From positions 156,981 through 220,980 of the forward strand of contig JADJRI010000006.1 in assembly GCA_016712275.1 (NCBI GenBank): a stretch of DNA of 64,000 nucleotides, written 5' to 3'. This DNA is from Planctomycetota bacterium. Lineage in GTDB: Bacteria; Planctomycetota; Phycisphaerae; UBA1845; UTPLA1. The position numbers and the translations under genes were made by a program. Positions 11,751-23,000 of the stretch are shown here, one piece after another (within the stretch, counting starts at the first letter, position 1; each line of letters begins with the position of its first letter). The notes below the pieces were generated by a model. That model was not told where the DNA came from. It did not search any database and saw only the letters and a list, made by a program, of their open reading frames with translations.

Positions 11751-12128
11751 GTGCGATGGCGACGATTTTTGTCTTGCTGAATTTCAGATTTTTTTTGCCG
11801 ACAACTTGCCGGACACCCTGAGCATGCCAATAATCTAACAGAAGTAACAACGACTGACCCGCCGACCACGCACGCATTCATCACGCCCGATTTTCGCGAG
11901 CCCCCGACATTTGGAATTGAGCATGAACTGAATTGTCCGTTGCCATTGTTTGCATTCAGTCGGCGCGTTTTTTTCCAAGGAATGCAACCGGCGGCGGCAG
12001 AGCGCGAAAAAGAAGATGGAAACGTCGTGTGCCGGTCCTACATCGGCGACGACTTCACGATTCCCTACCTTCCCTCCGCATGGGTCCGGGGAGACCACTC
12101 CTTTCCTGGGCCCATGCCCCTTATTACA
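11751..12128. other. intergenic region with one hairpin
   Basis: No convincing gene. Near 12079-12118 the sequences gcatgggtcc and gggcccatgc form a 10-bp stem with one wobble, just beyond the stop of the minus-strand membrane gene. It could end that transcript, but there is no T run after it. Confidence 0.35.
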
Positions 12129-13598
12129 TCAATATTTGGCTCGTCGCGAGACAATCTGCGCGGCCGCCGCGATGACTGCCTGCACGATGATGCCGGGCAC
12201 GAGCGGACCCGGCGTGTTCTTCATGAGCAGAATCCACATGCCCAGCGGCGACGAGGAGAACATGATGGATTTGGGCGCATCGGCATGGCGCTCGTTGGCA
12301 TATTCGAGGGTGAGATCTCCCACGAGGGGCAATGCCCACGTTGCAATGAGCAGGATCAGCAAAACCCATGCGGCGCTTTGCACATAGGCATAGGAAAACC
12401 GCAGCGCGCCGCCGAAAGTCAGGAGTGCAAGCAGGAACGATGCAACGAGATAGCCCATCGCCTGTTTCAGGGGAACATTTCCGGTATCGAGGGCATCGAC
12501 CATGCTGGTTTGATTTACCATGGCAAGAATGCCAAAAACGACAATGGTGGCGGCGACGGCCGTTTCCCATGTGCCACGGGGTCGCGGTGCTTTAAAAGCC
12601 GCGTCTTTTTTCCGTCGCTTGGACCACTGCACGGCGCTGCGGGCGGCATTGGCCACGGGCAGGAGTGCAACCAATGCGAGTGAGATGATGGTGGCGAGGA
12701 CCTGCGTCGAAACATCCGCCATTTTACTCTGGATGCGAATCGTCACCGAATTGGGTAGTGTCAGGCCGATTGCGCACGCGAGTGTGCAGAGCGCGACCAA
12801 CGCAAAGGCCAGCGGCTGCGTGAACGCCGGGACATCGTCGCGCAAATAGCGCCTCGATGCGGCGATGAAGAAAGTCAGCGCCAGCACAATTTGAAAGAGC
12901 ATTGAAATGACAATGGACTTCGCCGCATCCGGCGAGATGCTGCTCGTTGCGGCGCTCGACATGTTGTAAATCACGTTGTAATTCAGAAGAAGCGCGAGAC
13001 CGGGGTGGGCCGTCAGGAATTCCGCCAGCGGCGGTATGAACGCCAGGAACGAAAGCGGCATCAAGAGCGCGGCGAAGGAAAGCTTCCCGCGATAGCTCAA
13101 TCCTGCCAGGACCGATCCGGTCCATGCGACCAGGGCAAGGCAGGCCAGCGCCACAAACAAGAAGGAGGGGGCATACCAGGAAAGGCCGGCAAGCTGTGCC
13201 AGCACGGTGCAGGCGAACCAATTTACGACAGTCAATCCAAGAATCGTTGCGGTCGGCCCGGTCAGATAGCCCACCACGGCCATTCGGCCGGACATGGCGG
13301 TCGATCGGTGTGACGTGATCATGTCGCTGGAAAAATCGCGGAGGATCGTTTTGTTGATCGCCCCGGCGCCGACCAGAATGATCAGGATCGCCGAAATCAC
13401 AATCGTGAGCGTCAGCGATCCGGCGGCAAAACGCGAGAGCGTCAGGTATTCACCGGAGCCCCGAAAAAACAGGACATTGAAAAATGCCATCGCCCCGGCA
13501 TAGATACAGACGAGCGGAATCAGCCGTTTCATGCCGCCGTTCAGTCGAAACTGTACCCATCCGATCGGGTTGAATGCGGAATCAATTTCTGCGGCCAT
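12129..13598 (-). CDS. ABC-2-like multi-pass membrane protein
   Basis: Protein of 489 residues with about twelve hydrophobic segments, starting MAAEIDSAFNPIGWVQFRL. The start is supported by GGAG seven bases upstream. The segment HRSTAMSGRMAVVGYLTGP between membrane helices resembles the cytoplasmic loop of ABC-2 permeases in this phylum. A basic loop, WSKRRKKDAAFKAPRPRG, splits the two halves. No ATPase partner is adjacent, so this family call is an inference from topology. It could also be an uncharacterised membrane protein. Confidence 0.55.
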   Translation of the reverse strand: MAAEIDSAFNPIGWVQFRLNGGMKRLIPLVCIYAGAMAFFNVLFFRGSGEYLTLSRFAAGSLTLTIVISAILIILVGAGAINKTILRDFSSDMITSHRSTAMSGRMAVVGYLTGPTATILGLTVVNWFACTVLAQLAGLSWYAPSFLFVALACLALVAWTGSVLAGLSYRGKLSFAALLMPLSFLAFIPPLAEFLTAHPGLALLLNYNVIYNMSSAATSSISPDAAKSIVISMLFQIVLALTFFIAASRRYLRDDVPAFTQPLAFALVALCTLACAIGLTLPNSVTIRIQSKMADVSTQVLATIISLALVALLPVANAARSAVQWSKRRKKDAAFKAPRPRGTWETAVAATIVVFGILAMVNQTSMVDALDTGNVPLKQAMGYLVASFLLALLTFGGALRFSYAYVQSAAWVLLILLIATWALPLVGDLTLEYANERHADAPKSIMFSSSPLGMWILLMKNTPGPLVPGIIVQAVIAAAAQIVSRRAKY

Positions 13599-13648
13599 GC
13601 GTCACTCCGGCGCGATTGGTTTCGTTCGCCAGGGTTTTTCTCCGATTC

Positions 13649-14992
13649 TTATTCCAATGAATCATACACGGATTGATTCGGGTTGTCCGGCCCCGGTTTC
13701 TGCCCCGCATCGCCGGCCCATCGTTTGCGGATGTGTATCAGGGCGGCCAGCAGCATCAGGGCGCTGATGAGCGGCATGCCGATGCGCGCGGTGAATTCAC
13801 GTCCACTCTCGGTGAGCAAATCGCCGGTCAGCAGGACCAGACCAACCGATCCCACGCCAAGGCCGACGAACAATCGATCCATTGGTTTTCTAAGCGTTGT
13901 AGCCGCAACGAAGCCAAAGAATGCCGTATATGCGGGAATGAGCAGGCAAAAATGTCCTGTCCAGGTGATACCGGAAAGGGCGAGCGAGACCGGCGCAAGA
14001 ATGGCCCAGTCCGCGGCGGTTACGATCGCATGTTGATTTTCCCTGGGCCGAACCGCGAAGGCCGTGATGAGAAGTATGAATACAGACAACAGGCGCTGGA
14101 TGTATTGAATGACATCGTCGTCCAGCTCGGCGAGGTTGACGCGGTCTTCGGGCATCACGCTGGTATGCCCAAGCAGACGGTTGGTAACGGCGGTGAGCGA
14201 CTGGTTCATCCCAACGGAATCGACATCGCCGTCGCCGACAAAGGCGTCGATGACATGGGCACGCCACCGATCGAGCAGGGTGTGATTCATCTCAAAGCCG
14301 AGCGCTGCCGACGGAATCAATTCGAAGAACAGTGCCGCACCGATTGCGCAACCGGCCAGCGCCCGCCAATCGCGGCGATAGAGCAGGTACAATCCCCAAA
14401 GCCCCGGCGTGACCTTGATGCAGGCGGCGAAGGCGACGAGAAAGCCGCACAAGAACCGGCGCTTGGTGACGAGGCACCATCCCGCGCCGATGACCAGCAC
14501 TGCGATGAAGAGATTGATGTTGCCGTGGCGAAGATCGGAATGAACAAATCGCGCCGAGACGATGATGGAGGCGAGTTTCGCCCAATCGGCCGGCGGACCG
14601 GCCGAGGTGGTGAACATGCGCCACGCGGCGCCGAAGGCGATGACAATGCAGGCGTATTTTGCCAACTGCCAGACAACTGCGGCGGCTGATGCGGGAATCC
14701 ACGTCAGCGGTTTCATCAGGACGAGAAACACGGGCGGGTAAAGATAGTCGGGATGGCGCTCATACAATTCGTTGTCGCGGCCGATCTCAGCGGCGAAGGG
14801 AAGAAACCGTTTGAGGGTGGGCAGGCGTTTCTCGTTGTTCATTGTCCGCAGGAATGAGACCATGTCGGCGATGACGTATATTAATACAATGGCCGCAAGG
14901 ATGGTCAGAACGCGACGGCGCGTTTGGGCCTTGGGTTCCGGATTCCCGGTTGCCGTTTGGCCCAGTCCATTATCTTGTCGTGCCGGGGTCAT
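13649..14992 (-). CDS. GT87-like (DUF2029) glycosyltransferase
   Basis: Integral membrane GT-C type glycosyltransferase of 447 residues with about ten helices. The family hallmark after the first helix is visible as RHPDYLYPPVFLVLMKPL, an acidic/aromatic loop followed by YPP, as in alpha-mannosyltransferases that use polyprenyl-phosphate mannose. A hydrophilic segment follows at DGDVDSVGMNQSLTAVTNRL. It lies 17 bases downstream of another GT-C gene (15009-16580), so the two probably act together in cell-envelope glycan or glycoprotein synthesis. Donor and acceptor are not evident. Confidence 0.75.
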   Translation of the reverse strand: MTPARQDNGLGQTATGNPEPKAQTRRRVLTILAAIVLIYVIADMVSFLRTMNNEKRLPTLKRFLPFAAEIGRDNELYERHPDYLYPPVFLVLMKPLTWIPASAAAVVWQLAKYACIVIAFGAAWRMFTTSAGPPADWAKLASIIVSARFVHSDLRHGNINLFIAVLVIGAGWCLVTKRRFLCGFLVAFAACIKVTPGLWGLYLLYRRDWRALAGCAIGAALFFELIPSAALGFEMNHTLLDRWRAHVIDAFVGDGDVDSVGMNQSLTAVTNRLLGHTSVMPEDRVNLAELDDDVIQYIQRLLSVFILLITAFAVRPRENQHAIVTAADWAILAPVSLALSGITWTGHFCLLIPAYTAFFGFVAATTLRKPMDRLFVGLGVGSVGLVLLTGDLLTESGREFTARIGMPLISALMLLAALIHIRKRWAGDAGQKPGPDNPNQSVYDSLE

Positions 14993-15008
14993 GCGGTTCG
15001 CAGTCTAA

Positions 15009-16580
15009 TCAGGGTCGCGCCGGGCCGGTAGCCGATCGTTGCGGCGACCTGGGCGATTTTGAAACCACGCGATAGACATGAACGTGTCGCCCTTGCGGGC
15101 CGTAGGTCACTGGCTTTTCAAATTGCGATGACTGCGATGCGAGCCACTCAAAGTGGGCGATCTCGCTGAGTTGACCGCGATGGGAGTCTTGGGCATCGAC
15201 ATACCATGCGGGTTTTTTGCCTCGAATCAGCCGAAGGATGCGCGACTGCGTGTCGCTGCGGCGACCCTTCACCCACAGATTGCTCGGAAATGTCCGTCCG
15301 GCATAGAACATGATTTGCTCAAGATGCTCGTGTGCCAGAATGCGATCATCGGGCTGAGCCATTTGTCGAAGTTGAATCCCAGCTTCTCGATAATGGTTCT
15401 TGCCCGCGTAAACCGGCCGTGCAAGATAGACGGCCGCCGGCAGGGGTATCAGCAGCAGGAGAAACCGAATCACGGAGAAGCGAACGGCGTGAGGAGTATT
15501 CTGCAGGCGACTTCTCGCAAGTTCCATCAAGGCGAGCCAGCCGGATGCGGCCCAGGGAATCATCAGGACGGCGGGGATGGCCGCATAGCGCTCGCTGATT
15601 TCGCCATAGACCATGGCCCGTATCTGCAGAAGGATGACATAAACGGTCGCACAGGTGAGCAACAGAAATTTGCCCTGATTCTGTGACTTGCGGGCATGCC
15701 TGACCAATGCACCGACCAGAAACAGGATGGCAAATACGTATCGACCGCTGCGCAAACACTCTTCGAGGAAACGCCCCGGCGTCTTCCACCAGGGCAGGAC
15801 ATAGGCCAGAATTCCCGGCGATGAGTCGCCCGCGCCGCCAAGAAGCTTCAGCAAGTCCAGCGGATTCTTGTTCGGCAGCCATTTGTCAGTTGCAAGAGAA
15901 TGGGGCGCGATGACGAGTGCAAAGCAGCCTGTCATGATTAACATGCCGCCAATGCGGCGTGGGCCGCCGGCCGACTTCATCGAAATCCACCAGCAAATGA
16001 TGGAAGCGATGAAAAGACTGATGGCTTCCTGTTTGAAAAGATAGGCCATGCCGATCAGCGCGCCGCCGAATGCCAATCGCATGGGACTGCGATGTAGAAT
16101 CGCGGAATAAACCAGCAACAAGGCAAATAAATAAAGCGCGAGGTGGGGCATGTCCGACAGAACCCCGGCTGAAAGGTGTGCCCCTTGCGGCCAGATTGCA
16201 ACCAGCACCGCGGCGGCCAGAGCGGTGTGCTCGTCGAACAATTTCCGCGTTAATAGCACAATGGCCAGACAAACGCCGATGCCCCCGATCATGGCGATGA
16301 GTTCGCCGCAGCGTTGCCATGCTTCGGGTGTGTCGCCGCCGACGAGGGTGCCGATGGTCCGATGGGTCCAGAGAAGCAGCAGGGAATAACCGGGCTGTCG
16401 GGTGGTGACGCGCATGGCCTCGGACAGATTGGTCTCCATGCGACGCGAAAACTCGATGAGCTGCACGCCGTTGCGGTCTATGCAGGCCGGTTGCAGGACC
16501 AGCGCCGCCCGAATGACCGCCGCGGCCAGCAGGACAATGCCGGTCAGCCGTCGCAATCGGATCGTGTCGGTTTCCACCAT
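15009..16580 (-). CDS. GT39/ArnT-like glycosyltransferase family protein
   Basis: Protein of 523 residues with about eleven membrane helices and a C-terminal periplasmic domain. This is the GT-C architecture of dolichyl/polyprenyl-phosphate-mannose protein mannosyltransferases and ArnT. The first loop MRVTTRQPGYSLLLLWTHR has the R/QPGY pattern seen in this superfamily after an ER/EM segment. The C-terminal soluble part includes DDRILAHEHLEQIMFYAGR, as expected for the periplasmic domain. It is encoded just upstream of the GT87-like gene on the same strand. Confidence 0.7.
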   Translation of the reverse strand: MVETDTIRLRRLTGIVLLAAAVIRAALVLQPACIDRNGVQLIEFSRRMETNLSEAMRVTTRQPGYSLLLLWTHRTIGTLVGGDTPEAWQRCGELIAMIGGIGVCLAIVLLTRKLFDEHTALAAAVLVAIWPQGAHLSAGVLSDMPHLALYLFALLLVYSAILHRSPMRLAFGGALIGMAYLFKQEAISLFIASIICWWISMKSAGGPRRIGGMLIMTGCFALVIAPHSLATDKWLPNKNPLDLLKLLGGAGDSSPGILAYVLPWWKTPGRFLEECLRSGRYVFAILFLVGALVRHARKSQNQGKFLLLTCATVYVILLQIRAMVYGEISERYAAIPAVLMIPWAASGWLALMELARSRLQNTPHAVRFSVIRFLLLLIPLPAAVYLARPVYAGKNHYREAGIQLRQMAQPDDRILAHEHLEQIMFYAGRTFPSNLWVKGRRSDTQSRILRLIRGKKPAWYVDAQDSHRGQLSEIAHFEWLASQSSQFEKPVTYGPQGRHVHVYRVVSKSPRSPQRSATGPARP

Positions 16581-16762
16581 CGCGCCTATTATGCGAACAA
16601 CACGGGGTTTACGCTGCGCGTGTGAAATTCGAAATTGGCGATGAAGATGCTACAATGCCAATGAGATTGTTGTGCCCGGCGATTGATGGAAACCGTGTAA
16701 TAAGCGGTGCGGGCAATCGGCCCGCAACAGATTGTACGCTGCATTAATTCAGGATGGTTAGA

Positions 16763-17251
16763 ATGAGCGGATTGTCCACGGAATCGAAGGATCGCATTGG
16801 CAAGGCCTTGGGCCGAATTCCCAGCGGGTGTTGCATCGTCACCGTCAGCGCGCGACCGGCCAGACCGGGAATGCTGGCCTCGTGGGTGCAGCAGGCCGCC
16901 TTTGAGCCGCCGATGATCAGTATGGCCATCAAGCGCGAGCGGCCCGTGGCGACACTGATCGATGAGGCCGGCGGGTTTGTCATCAACGTCCTCGGCGAAA
17001 ACGCAACGCCGATGTTTCAACATTTCGGCAAGGGGTTTTCGCCGGAACAGGACGCCTTCGCTGGTTTGGAAACCAAGCCTGTTGGCGCGGGCGTTATCAT
17101 TTCCGATCAGATCGCATGGCTGTCGGCGCGCGTCGCGTCCCGGCATCCGGCGGGGGACCATTGGCTGTATCTCGCGGAAATCATCGACGCAGGCATCGGT
17201 GAACTCGCGCCGCCGTTTGTCCATATTCGGAAAAATGGATCGAATTACTGA
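16763..17251 (+). CDS. flavin reductase-like FMN-binding protein
   Basis: Protein of about 162 residues with the split-barrel flavin reductase fold. The N-terminal GRIPSGCCIVTV and the segment GMLASWVQQAAFEPPMISMA match the FMN-binding region of this family. FVINVLGENA and the late HWLYLAEIIDAG are further conserved blocks. Such proteins bind FMN and either supply reduced flavin to monooxygenases or act as reductases. The ATG at 16763 is preferred over 16754 because AGGATGG lies just upstream. The next gene starts 28 bases downstream, so the two may form an operon. Confidence 0.8.
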   Translation: MSGLSTESKDRIGKALGRIPSGCCIVTVSARPARPGMLASWVQQAAFEPPMISMAIKRERPVATLIDEAGGFVINVLGENATPMFQHFGKGFSPEQDAFAGLETKPVGAGVIISDQIAWLSARVASRHPAGDHWLYLAEIIDAGIGELAPPFVHIRKNGSNY

Positions 17252-17279
17252 TCCCGAATGAAAGGCGCAGGCGTGTTTC

Positions 17280-18494
17280 ATGGGCATTCTGACGCTGATT
17301 TTTGAATCGATGATCAGTCTCGGCAAGAACAAGGTCCGCACGGCTTTGTCCATGCTTGGCATTGTCATCGGCGTTGGCGCGGTCATCGTGCTGGTTGCGA
17401 TGGCCCAGGCGACGAAGACGCGTGTGGAGGATGAAATCGCCCGCCTTGGCGACGACTGGATGTTCATCGGTTATTGGGGCATGCCGGTGGGCGGCGTGCG
17501 CAAGGGCGATCAGGAGCGCAAACCCTTTCAGACCAAGATGGAAGCCGATGAAATCATGAAGCAGTGCTCGGCAGTCCGGGCGGCGACGCCGAGCAATCGC
17601 ATCACGGTGCAGGTCAAGTCGAGCTATAGCAACTACCTCGCTTCGGTGTATGGCGCTTATCCTGCGTTCCACGATATTCGACGGTGGGATGTGATCGCCG
17701 GCCGAAAGCTCGATCAATCCGACGAGGACAGCCTGAACCCCGTGTGCTGCGTTGGCCAGTCGGCGGCTCGGGAGCTGTTCGGATCGATCAACCCGGTCGG
17801 CGAGTTCATTACCATCAAGAACTCCCGATTCAAGATCGTCGGCCTGCTGGCTTTCAAGGGACAGCAGGATTCGCGCGATCTGGACGACATCATTCTTGTG
17901 CCGTTCATGGTGGCCCAGCGCAAGATCGCGGGAAATGAACGGTCCGGCACGCTGATGGCCGCGACGCAGCACGGGGTCGATCCCAGCATCGCCCAGGCCC
18001 AGATCACCAGCCTGTTGCGGCAGTTGCACGGCCTGCGCGAGGGCGAGCCCAACGACTTTCGCATCTTTGCGCAAAGCGAAAACGCGGAAACCAAGGCCGC
18101 GGCCAGCGAAGAGTTTCAGTGGCTGCTGCGGATGATCGCGAGCGTGTCGCTGGTGGTCGGCGGCATCGGCATCATGAACATCATGCTGGTGAGCGTGACG
18201 GAGCGCACGCGGGAGATCGGCCTGCGCATGGCGATCGGGGCGAACGGGTTCGACGTGATGCTTCAGTTTCTCATCGAGGCGATCATGCTTTGCGCGATCG
18301 GCGGCATCATCGGCATGCTGAGCGGCTGGCTCTTTACGTTTCTCATGACCCAGCAGGGGTATGAGACGGAGATTTCGCCGGTGGTTGCGGGGATTGCGCT
18401 GGGTTGCGCGTTTCTCACCGGCATACTGTCCGGCTTTTATCCGGCATGGCGGGCGAGCCGGCTGGATCCGATCGAAGCGCTGCGGTACGAGTGA
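17280..18494 (+). CDS. MacB/FtsX-type ABC transporter permease
   Basis: Protein of 404 residues with the MacB topology. Helix 1 is SLGKNKVRTALSMLGIVIGV (about 14-35) and is followed by a large periplasmic MacB_PCD domain. Three C-terminal helices include VSLVVGGIGIMNIMLVSVTE, with the RTREIGLRMAIGA cytoplasmic motif, and end at GFYPAWRASRLDPIEALRYE, the classic FtsX-family tail. Family members couple a separate ATPase to mechanotransmission or lipoprotein/antibiotic export. No ATPase gene is adjacent here. Confidence 0.88.
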   Translation: MGILTLIFESMISLGKNKVRTALSMLGIVIGVGAVIVLVAMAQATKTRVEDEIARLGDDWMFIGYWGMPVGGVRKGDQERKPFQTKMEADEIMKQCSAVRAATPSNRITVQVKSSYSNYLASVYGAYPAFHDIRRWDVIAGRKLDQSDEDSLNPVCCVGQSAARELFGSINPVGEFITIKNSRFKIVGLLAFKGQQDSRDLDDIILVPFMVAQRKIAGNERSGTLMAATQHGVDPSIAQAQITSLLRQLHGLREGEPNDFRIFAQSENAETKAAASEEFQWLLRMIASVSLVVGGIGIMNIMLVSVTERTREIGLRMAIGANGFDVMLQFLIEAIMLCAIGGIIGMLSGWLFTFLMTQQGYETEISPVVAGIALGCAFLTGILSGFYPAWRASRLDPIEALRYE

Positions 18495-18681
18495 AGCCAA
18501 GGAGGGGAAAAAGGGGGCGGGGGAAGTTTGGAACCGGCGGCGTGAGGGGGTTCCAAAATAAGTCCGGCCGATAGAGCGAAGCGGTCGGCCGCGTCCACGC
18601 AAAACCTTGCGAGCAAGCACCGGAGCGGTCCCGACGGGGCGAATTGAATGGAGGTTGAGTTGCCGTTACGGGCTAGAGTTG

Positions 18682-19721
18682 CTAATCGTTGGTGAGTAGC
18701 TGAGAAATGAACGCGGTCATGTATTCGGGGGTCAGGCCGGGAAGCCCGTCCATCTCTGCACATCCGCAAAGGTTGCCTTCACCGAGCAGGCAGTCGGTAA
18801 ATGGCTGAATGTCGGCTCCGTTGACCTCGCCGTCATGATTCACGTCCCCGGGTTGACAGAATTCTTCCCATGAGGCTTGAATTCTTGGGCCAAGTTCTGC
18901 TTGGACAACCGGGTTATTTAGTTCTAATCAAACAGTCTGCCCACCACCAAGTTCCATTCGTGGCGGCAACTGATAGATGAGTCAATTCTCCTGTGGCGTT
19001 ATACCATGGGGCTCCAGACGAGAAATTTAAACCCTGTACATTAAGCGCTATACCGACGGATTGAATGCCATTAAAATTCATAAAGTCATACAAGCCATCC
19101 GGGTAACTAGAAATAACATCACTGGCAGGAATCCTCGGCGCATACCCCGCCATAGCATCGCCAACACTAAGCTGCTCACCTGTAGAAGGGTCCCCAAAGT
19201 TACCCCGATCAACCATGGTAAGAATCTGCCCTATCGAGGTGCTGTTAAATTTGACCGGCTCAGTGAATCCCGGAATCGGTTCCGCCAACCAATAGAATCC
19301 GAGATCAACCGTATTAGGATTGCCGGAGACATAGGTAGGAAATCTCTCCCAAGAGACAACCGGAATTCTTAAAGCATTTGGATCATTATGATTCGCTCCA
19401 AAGACGACTTCATTTAGTACTGCGACTAGTCGGGCTAGGGGTGAAATGCCCAGCTCCTATTACTAGGGTAGGGGCAACCGCCACACATGAGGCATATTTT
19501 GGACCAGTGCTAAAGGTGGCTTTCACCGCCGCCGCCTGCCAATACATGGGGTCGTTAGCGAGAGCAGTGGACTGAGGATAGAGGCTCATAGATTTGAGAG
19601 CGGCGGCGTCAGCGGAGGATTCTTTACCTAATCCGAAGATGGAAGCGAGAGAGGGACCGGCGACGGAGGCAAGAGACATGGCAATAGCAGTGGTCTTAGT
19701 AAGAAGGGAATTTGATGCCAT
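18682..19721 (-). pseudogene. secreted dockerin-type protein, trypsin-like N-terminus, two frameshifts
   Basis: The gene starts at 19721 with a signal peptide (MASNSLLTKTTAIAMSLASVAG). The segment CVAVAPTLVIGAGHF resembles the catalytic-His region of trypsin-like proteases. The frame breaks at the G4 run 19438-19441. Removing one base joins GHFT to LARLVAVLNEVVFGANHN. A second break at about 18928 follows WWWADCL. Removing one base joins it to LELNNPVVQAELGPR and a dockerin-like end with DVNHDGEVNGADIQPF, stopping at 18682. No GDSGG motif is seen before the dockerin, so protease activity is doubtful. The region is AT-richer than its neighbours. The breaks may be assembly error or true decay. 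Confidence 0.6.
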
Positions 19722-20095
19722 GTGCGTTGCACCCTTTGTATTGATACGCTCGTATTTTGTTGCCGGCCGGTCGATAGGCCGTTGGTTGTGGGCCCTTCAA
19801 CTGCACGAGTGCCATACCCGAAAAGCGGCCACTTTCAGACGGGCGTCGCCACGTCTCGGCACCTTGGTTCAAGAGCCGGCAGCGGTTCCTTTCAGGAGAG
19901 AGCCCGGCCCAAGCCGTGGCCGTATTGTACGCTTTTCTGAGACTGCAAAGCAATCGCGGTCTGGGCGGGTGGGCGGGTCGTCCCCCTCACCGAACGGGTA
20001 TTCACCCTATCCATTTGCGGACGCATAAAAGTGCCTGGATGTGCTATGTTCGGCCCGCTTTGCAGTTGGGCACGTAGAATAGGCGGCATTCGGTT
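19722..20095. other. intergenic region without recognised feature
   Basis: Probably holds the promoter of the minus-strand dockerin gene. I see no supported gene, RNA or repeat in it. Confidence 0.3.
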
Positions 20096-23000
20096 TTACG
20101 GCACCTGCGCGTCGGTGAAGCCCTGCACATCTTCGCCGTCGGCCGTGCCGTCGGCATTCATGTCGGCGATGAGAATGTGCTCGCAGTCCGAATCGTCGCC
20201 GAGTAATACGCCAACGAACACAGGCAAGTCCGTCAGGTCGACGCCATTGGCGGCGTCAAAGTCGCCGCGCAGACCGAAACGTACGCGGATTTCCGTGACC
20301 GCTTCAACGCCCGCGTCGATATCGCCGGAAACGTGGACTCTGCCGGTGGCGGCGTCGTGGGTGAACGACAGCGTATTGCAACCACCCGCGCCGTTTTTCG
20401 TGACGGCGATCACCGACGAACCGGCCGGCACGCGGATGTGCGTGTCGAAATTCAGTGCGTTTCCGGTGTGATTGGTAAATGTGTTTCGGTGGGTGGCGTT
20501 CGACTCATCGGCCGTGATGCTGATGCGATGGTTGCCAAGATGCAGATTGTTGCAGGTTATCGTCGACCAGCCGGTCGGCAGTTTCGGTTCGATGCGGAGC
20601 GTGTTGCCGTCGGCATCGGGGGTGTAGTCGAAGAAAAGCATCATCGCATCGACGAAGAAGGACATCGACTCCCACGCGTTGGGCCAGGCGGCCTGCAAAA
20701 GGAAATCGGTCTGGCCTGCATAGAGCAGACTGTTCGAAGGTGAAATTTGTTCCGCGCCAAAGCCGACCGGGCCGAGGCGGTCCAGCAGCAGGTCGAGCCG
20801 ATGCCGGTGGTTGTCGATGTCGCTCTTGCCGGGATTGAAATCCTGCCGCATGGCGTAGTAGCAGCCATACCACATGGTGGAGAGGAACCAGGGGCTGCCG
20901 GCCGCATTGGGCGCGCCGGGATTGTTCCAATAGCCGTCGTTGTGGTAACGGTTGATAAGATCGTTCCATTCGCCGCCAAAGTTGACCAGCGGCTGGTTGT
21001 TGCCGAAGGTGTCGTTGGCGACGCCGTTGATGCGATCGGCGATCAGCGCGGTTCGCGGATGATTTGCCGGATATATGTCGAAGGGATAGGCAATGCCGAG
21101 CTGCGAGATGTCGCAGTTTTCGCCATTCCACGCCAGTCGGTCATCGAGACCGGTACGCACAGCATTGGCGCGATTCGTAAAGAGCGCCGCGTCGTTGTGA
21201 TAATTGCAGGCGCCGGGACCGCCGGGGCAGGCATTCTGATCGAGAATGTTGGCGATGGCCGCGGCATCCTCCAACGCGCGAATGACACTGGCGTTCGAAT
21301 AATTGAAGAGGCCGAACGCATCCTCCCACAGACTCATGGAGTGCGTGAGATTGAATGTTTCGGTGTAGTATAGCCGCGCGTCGGTGGTGCTTTTTTTCTT
21401 CCACTGGCCGTCCTCAAAGACGGGTGTGGCGAATTCGCAGGTCGAGGCGATGCCGGCTTCGAAGACTTCGTCGTAATGCGCTTCGAGAAAACCGATGTCG
21501 CCGGTCACGTCGTAGATGTATCGCGCTCCCCACGGATAGCACGAGGTCTCATCGACCTGTGGCGCGCCCCAGACTGTGTAGCCGTCGGTGGTGTATTTCT
21601 GCTTCCAGAATCCCTTGCGTCCCCAGCCGTCCACATCACGATGGGCCACGTCGCGCAGGAAGTCGTAGATGCCGAGAGATTCAGAGGCGTGCCCCGCTCG
21701 TCCCAGCGTGATGGCAGCCCAGACTGCGTCGCGGCCACACGAACGGATAGGCCCCGTTGTGCATGCCGGCGATGATGCCGCCGTGCTTTCCGTCGAGATG
21801 CAGCGCTGTGCCGAGGAGCCCGCGTTTGAACGTGCGATCGAATCGGTCGTCGGGAACATCGATGGTCACGCCGTCCGTCAGCCAGTCGAGCCAGTAGTTT
21901 TCAGTGCTGGTTTGAAGGGATTGCGAACTGCCCGATTGGAACCAATCGAGACCCGGTGCGACCTGCTGGAGGTAGGTATCGTTTCCCGTGTCGAAGACAC
22001 TGGCGTAACCTCCAATGACGCCGATGTCGATTTCCGTTGCCACGCCGACCGGCAGCACGACCTGCATGCCCACCCAGCCCTGGTCCGTGTCGGTGCTTGT
22101 ATCGCGGCTGAAATCCGAAGCGGGCGTTCCGCCGGCGTCGCCGACGTTGTCGACGCGCTTCATGGCGCAGCCGAGATAGACTTTGATGGTCTTTTCGTAG
22201 TCGCCGAAAGTGGTCGGGTTGTATTCGCCGCGGGCGCTGGCGAGCCGGGTGGTGATTTCGTTTTCGAATGGCACGAGAGCGCCGCGCGACGCATCGTGAA
22301 AAAGGCCGTCGAAATTGTCGCCGCCATTCATGGCCTGGTCGACGTGGAAATAGACGTTAACGGTTTTCTGCGACGGGCCGTTATTCGTCAGGATCATTCG
22401 CTTGACGAAGATGCCGCGATTTTCGGAAGCATCCGCATTCTGTGGGTATGCCACATCCTTCGGTGAAAAATCGAATTGTTCGACGAGGATGTCGTTGCCG
22501 GCCGCGACGAGTCGCTGTGTTGTGCTCACGACATTGGTATCGGTGACGTAGGCTTGCAGCACATCCACATAGTCCGTGCCGTTTGCATTGCTGAGCCAGT
22601 AGGTCGTGCCGTCGACGCGAATGCCCGGCATCGCCTGGTTCAGGTTCATCTGTCCGCGATTCCCGCTTGGCAGCAGAGGGGGGAACGTGTCGGGTCCATC
22701 GACGTAGCCTTCGTTCTTGGTGCCGATGCCCTGAATGCAGCCGGCCGAGGGATAGTAGATGTCGTAGAGGGAGCCGTTCTGGTCGAGCATCACGTTGATG
22801 TAATTGTTTCCGGCGACGGCCTCTTCCTTCCAGAAATGGATGGGGGGGTAGCCCTGCGCGGGCGTGGGCGAGCCGCTTCCCGCACCGGGCCACGCAAGCT
22901 TATTGGTAAATTCGTAGGTTGCTCCGCCGCCGGCAAATACTTCGGGTACCGGATTGTTGGTGTCCCACGCACTGATCTTGTAACGAATCTGTCGGCCGTA

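Noticed and set aside
11835..12098. 87-residue minus-strand frame in the gap before the membrane gene
   Set aside because: No ribosome site and no protein-like pattern. It runs through the hairpin.
17181..18620. 479-residue open frame opposite the MacB-type permease
   Set aside because: Its composition is the complement of the permease sequence, and no signal, motif or ribosome site supports it.
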